This document shows, one piece after another, positions 36,301-38,926 of a stretch of 38,926 nucleotides of DNA. Position 1 is the first letter of the stretch. Each line of letters begins with the position of its first letter. The notes under the pieces are model-generated. The model was not told where the DNA came from. It did no database searches and worked only from the letters and a program-made list of their open reading frames with translations. Source of the stretch: Planctomycetes bacterium GWC2_45_44 (lineage in GTDB: Bacteria > Planctomycetota > Phycisphaerae > Sedimentisphaerales > UBA12454); contig MHXU01000036.1 in NCBI GenBank assembly GCA_001824555.1, forward strand, positions 235 through 39,160. Reading direction: 5' to 3'. The position numbers and the translations under genes are program-made.

Positions 36301-37852
36301 CATTACGAAATTGCAGAATTTGATAAATGCCGGCGGAAGAACGATAATTATAATAGGAACGCCGGGGCTGATCAATCCTTTAACTCAGGTATCGGACACA
36401 TCGGCGCCAGCAACAATAACAGGGTTGCCAATCGTTGTTCAGGATGCTCTATTGAACGGAAGCGCCTATCTTGTTTCGACCAGTCAGCAATTGTATTATG
36501 GTCCATCAGTTCGGCCGCGCCCATATCTTAACACAACAGGCACGATACGCTATGCAGGCACGCCTACTGTTTATGCAGGCGGCGAACGTCCATTATCCAA
36601 CAATGGCCGTCTAATATGGTGCGGTGTTCCGCCATATGCTCTTGTCAGTCTTTTAAGGACTTGGCTCTCTGATGCAGGCGTGACCTTTTATACTCCTTCT
36701 GCTGCGGATTGCTTTGTTTATGCCTCCAAAGAACTGGTTTCGATTACTTCTACCTCGACCACAGATGGACAGATAACGCTGACCTGGCCAACTAACTCTG
36801 TCGTCAAGGATTTGTTTGACGGATGGACTGCCACCGGAACAAGTTTCTCGTGTCCATTCAACCACGGCCAAACCAGGCTTTTTGAAATTAGCACTTTCGC
36901 CTCATTGCCCAATCCTGCCGACAGCGCAACAAATGTGGGTCTTAATCCGACACTGATCTGGACTGCCGGTATTGGTGCGACATCTCATGATGTCTACTTT
37001 GGCACGAATCTGACAAATGTAACCAATGCCACTCACGCGTCAGGTGAATTCAAAGGTAACCAAGCTGGTACAACGTATGTACCAGGCACATTGGTTGGAA
37101 ACACCACATATTATTGGCGTATTGACGAAGTCGGCAACGGTGGGACATTAAAAGGCTCAGTCTGGAGCTTTACCACTACCACTACTCCGCCAACATTCGT
37201 TGCAGCCGGAGCCGTCACGTCTGGCACAGGAACGATAACACCAGCACTTCCTGCGGGCATCGCCACAAACGACATTTTGCTGCTGTTTCTTGAGACTTCC
37301 AATCAGGCCATCTCAATTTCTAATCAAAACGGCGGGACATGGACTTCGGTTACCAACTCGCCGCAGGGAACCGGAACAGCCGGTGGCACCACTGGTGCCA
37401 GACTTACGGCATTTTGGTCGAGGTATAACGGGACACAGGGCGCTCCAACCACATCCGATTCAGGCGACCATCAGCTTGGCAGGATGATAGCGATTCGTGG
37501 TGCTGCTGCCTCCGGCAACCCATGGGATGTTACAGCGGGTGGTGTTGAAGCCACATCAGATACCAGCGGCTCCATTCCGGGCACGACTACAACAGTTGGC
37601 AATACTCTTGTCGTAACTGCCATTGCTACTAGTCTCCCTGACGCGAGCAGCACGGCAAAGTTCTCGGCATGGACAAACGCTAACCTGACAAGTATAACTG
37701 AGCGTATCGACAATTCCGTAACCGCGGGCAACGGTGGCGGTCTCGGGGTAGCCACAGGTGTTAAGGTGACAGCCGGAGCTTATGGCAACACCGCTGTTAC
37801 ACTTGCGAATGCAGCGTACAAGGGTATGATGAGCATTGCGTTCAAGCCCTAG
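33317..37852 (+). CDS. Giant secreted GH42-like protein, paralog 2, with added N-terminal beta-repeat and C-terminal FN3-like/fibre-like domains
   Basis: N-terminal WNGATGDGLWTTNANWDSGVAP repeat domain; central region colinear with 30216..33188; FN3-like NPADSATNVGLNPTLIWTAG…YYWRIDEVG; terminal PPTFVAAGAVTSGTGTITPALPAGIATNDILLLFLET domain. Confidence 0.65.
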   Translation: MCKKIFLIITIVLVATGMVWAGPNWNGATGDGLWTTNANWDSGVAPATGDTPIVRTAYYAEANYPVFAAGMDGNYGSLIVGYPDAEPNNYAARLDVIGGTMTVGSLWISFGFSSPYMGVINMSGGDINVTSEIRVGHYGAVGTLNMTGGQLSTAGNMFLGSNGGKGTIHLYGGTITVGYLGVYDGSTIDISGTGTIIIDGNQIALIDSYVYSGCLTGYGRKSVTRDYNITYAGKTTVTVPAYDVGDGYSAPEVYLPQDFNSLTPAFLSGGTGPGDVVWQKQNFNYIDFNQVTQSGTTWVRFNFNRKSPSQVTPGAYFLYRSRIAPYQYSLRVKNDSAVSVTVSSPDYLSNRTQLSPGQESVLTFSTFTWMGLVVHDVNNATDYSILLKDLTIDYPTDEQLDVNSLSVPVSVTADQNATFHLSTAGTITGQVLDIEVRHEPWIIWRIRLTGTEIAALKSNGSCDIIRTVPWYLPAGNAFVGLVADGKRVSYIADVNTTIINSISPQLPLVERRTYNGRPAFFLNDQPYNWCGYCLVTGSLTPGAFMEFGASGANMFLVETGAGQHINTLLGSNWLGGDQYDFGKLEQDVTTALQANPNAYIVIRPTLRLPSFWYQGNESSQVLVRSDLGDLVWKEEGYKAASLGSNAWRTQQETVLRKLIQFCKAQPWAKQVVAFWPACETTSEWFAWAVNDGFYSDYSAINENSFQAWCTQKGFSFPRIPDPCARERIGYDLFPADANGKWAAAYSQYYTDQTTNAIHTFADIIKNETGGRSLVGVLYAYLLQLSGCPTQNISGQLGFRSIVDDPNIDFISGIPNWWFRNYTGAKAYDGHASATESVQAAGKLYVNENDLFSWLMSSFYLYDANDPRGGAISMHRRVIAHDIVTGTSAEWFSLDPAWHHDTALQAEFANQIKLHEDSLKYDRTPTEEVAFVVDDTSFAWVTPSTLFPSYTNDDMLSGLAHTGAPVGVWVLSDLDKLPARIKVVVIAQAQAALPADITKLQNLINAGGRTIIIIGTPGLINPLTQVSDTSAPATITGLPIVVQDALLNGSAYLVSTSQQLYYGPSVRPRPYLNTTGTIRYAGTPTVYAGGERPLSNNGRLIWCGVPPYALVSLLRTWLSDAGVTFYTPSAADCFVYASKELVSITSTSTTDGQITLTWPTNSVVKDLFDGWTATGTSFSCPFNHGQTRLFEISTFASLPNPADSATNVGLNPTLIWTAGIGATSHDVYFGTNLTNVTNATHASGEFKGNQAGTTYVPGTLVGNTTYYWRIDEVGNGGTLKGSVWSFTTTTTPPTFVAAGAVTSGTGTITPALPAGIATNDILLLFLETSNQAISISNQNGGTWTSVTNSPQGTGTAGGTTGARLTAFWSRYNGTQGAPTTSDSGDHQLGRMIAIRGAAASGNPWDVTAGGVEATSDTSGSIPGTTTTVGNTLVVTAIATSLPDASSTAKFSAWTNANLTSITERIDNSVTAGNGGGLGVATGVKVTAGAYGNTAVTLANAAYKGMMSIAFKP

Positions 37853-38056
37853 CGGGGGCGGCTCACCTCCCGGCAGCCAAGCCTCCAATCCGAGCCCTGC
37901 TACTGTTGCGAGGGTGTGAACACAACCAATGACGAGAATTTGTGGATAGATGATGTGTCGGTAGTTGTACAGTACTAAAGCTTATTAAATTGGCTGCGTG
38001 GCAGCAAATGTTATGCTGAAACGCAGATTAAGCAATTTTTTTGAAAGGGAATTAAA

Positions 38057-38926
38057 ATGTGTAAAAACTATTTAATTACAATTGTGTTATTGGCAGGTTT
38101 GACAGGCATCTTGTATGCAGACAATATTCAAACGCTTGATAACGGTCAAATTCGTTTGAGAGTCAACTGTACGGCAGGAGGAATTCCGTGGAGATTGGTA
38201 GAAAGCAACCTGAGCGATACCTACAGTTATGTCAGCAAAGGTTCAGCGGACGATGATTATGGACGTGAATTTCAAATTACTCTCAGTGATGGCCATAATG
38301 GTATTCTTCAGCCGCCCATTCCTTGGAATCCTACTCAGGGAGGGGATGTGTATAGAAATCCGTCTCCTGTCAATACATGGTACAACAACGGATATGAAAT
38401 TTATGTGCAATCCAATATGCGTGACTGGATGCCAACGACTCCTGCTGTTACACCTGTAGTGCTTGAGATTTGGTATCGGCTTGACGGCAAAACGGTTCGT
38501 GTTCGCGGCAATGTAATAAATTATGAAAACCATGATCGCTGGTGGAACGGGAGTGAATTTCCGACAACTTTTTTGAAAACAGACTGTAATATCTGGCGTT
38601 ATGGAGATTCATCTGATCCGTGGAATATTAATGCAGCTACTCCATATGTTGAGAAGCAGTGGAGTCAGGTAGCAGAATATACGAATGATAATCCAGCATG
38701 GGAACACTATGATACTGATGAGCAGTGGTCCGGATGGTACACTCAATCAAATCATACTCAAGCCAGCGCCGGAATAACAACAGTTCAGACCGATGGTGGG
38801 ATGGGCGGTTCTGTATGTCGTGTAACTAATGGGCAGGGTGCATCGGGCGGGCCTGATGATGATCAGCTTGTTATGTCTAATTTTTCATGTTTTGCCAATT
38901 TACCTGCCTATAGTATTCGTCGGTTT
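38057..38926 (+). CDS. Secreted protein, partial (runs off the window), function unknown
   Basis: Open frame from ATG 38057 to the window end, 290 codons: MCKNYLITIVLLAGLTGILYADNIQTLDNGQIRLRVNCTAGGIPWRLVESN…; signal peptide resembles that of the 33317 gene. Missing from the ORF track because it lacks a stop in the window. Confidence 0.75.
   Translation, partial: MCKNYLITIVLLAGLTGILYADNIQTLDNGQIRLRVNCTAGGIPWRLVESNLSDTYSYVSKGSADDDYGREFQITLSDGHNGILQPPIPWNPTQGGDVYRNPSPVNTWYNNGYEIYVQSNMRDWMPTTPAVTPVVLEIWYRLDGKTVRVRGNVINYENHDRWWNGSEFPTTFLKTDCNIWRYGDSSDPWNINAATPYVEKQWSQVAEYTNDNPAWEHYDTDEQWSGWYTQSNHTQASAGITTVQTDGGMGGSVCRVTNGQGASGGPDDDQLVMSNFSCFANLPAYSIRRF

Overview
Bacterial chromosomal window, probably Planctomycetota (inferred from dockerin/cohesin-like secreted proteins, FTLVELL pseudopilins and large secreted glycosidases). 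From left to right: (i) a 5'-truncated radical-SAM-like fragment, cysK and an O-acetylhomoserine sulfhydrylase, whose flanks carry several families of hairpin (REP-like) repeats; (ii) a 3'-half tRNA-Ala fragment resembling an attachment-site scar, followed by accessory genes (dockerin/cohesin-like protein, LolA-like + C39 peptidase-like protein, pseudopilin, ECF sigma/anti-sigma pair) and a decayed transposase region; (iii) a pentose/glycan utilisation locus on the minus strand (araD, araB, MFS symporter, URO-D-like protein, ribose-type ABC transporter, sugar isomerase, cupin/M6PI-like protein, LacI regulator); (iv) a plus-strand series with a second, zinc-motif-bearing URO-D/MtaA-like protein, a six-hairpin glycosidase, two homologous giant secreted GH42-like proteins, and a partial secreted protein at the window edge. 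The main new signal is two palindromic operator families in the sugar locus. GAAAAACGTTTTTC is probably the LacI site. AACTTATACCAATTGGTATAAGTT belongs to an unknown regulator. Both sit on recognisable sigma70-like promoters and meet upstream of the URO-D/glycosidase genes. All calls come from reading the sequence; no database searches were run.
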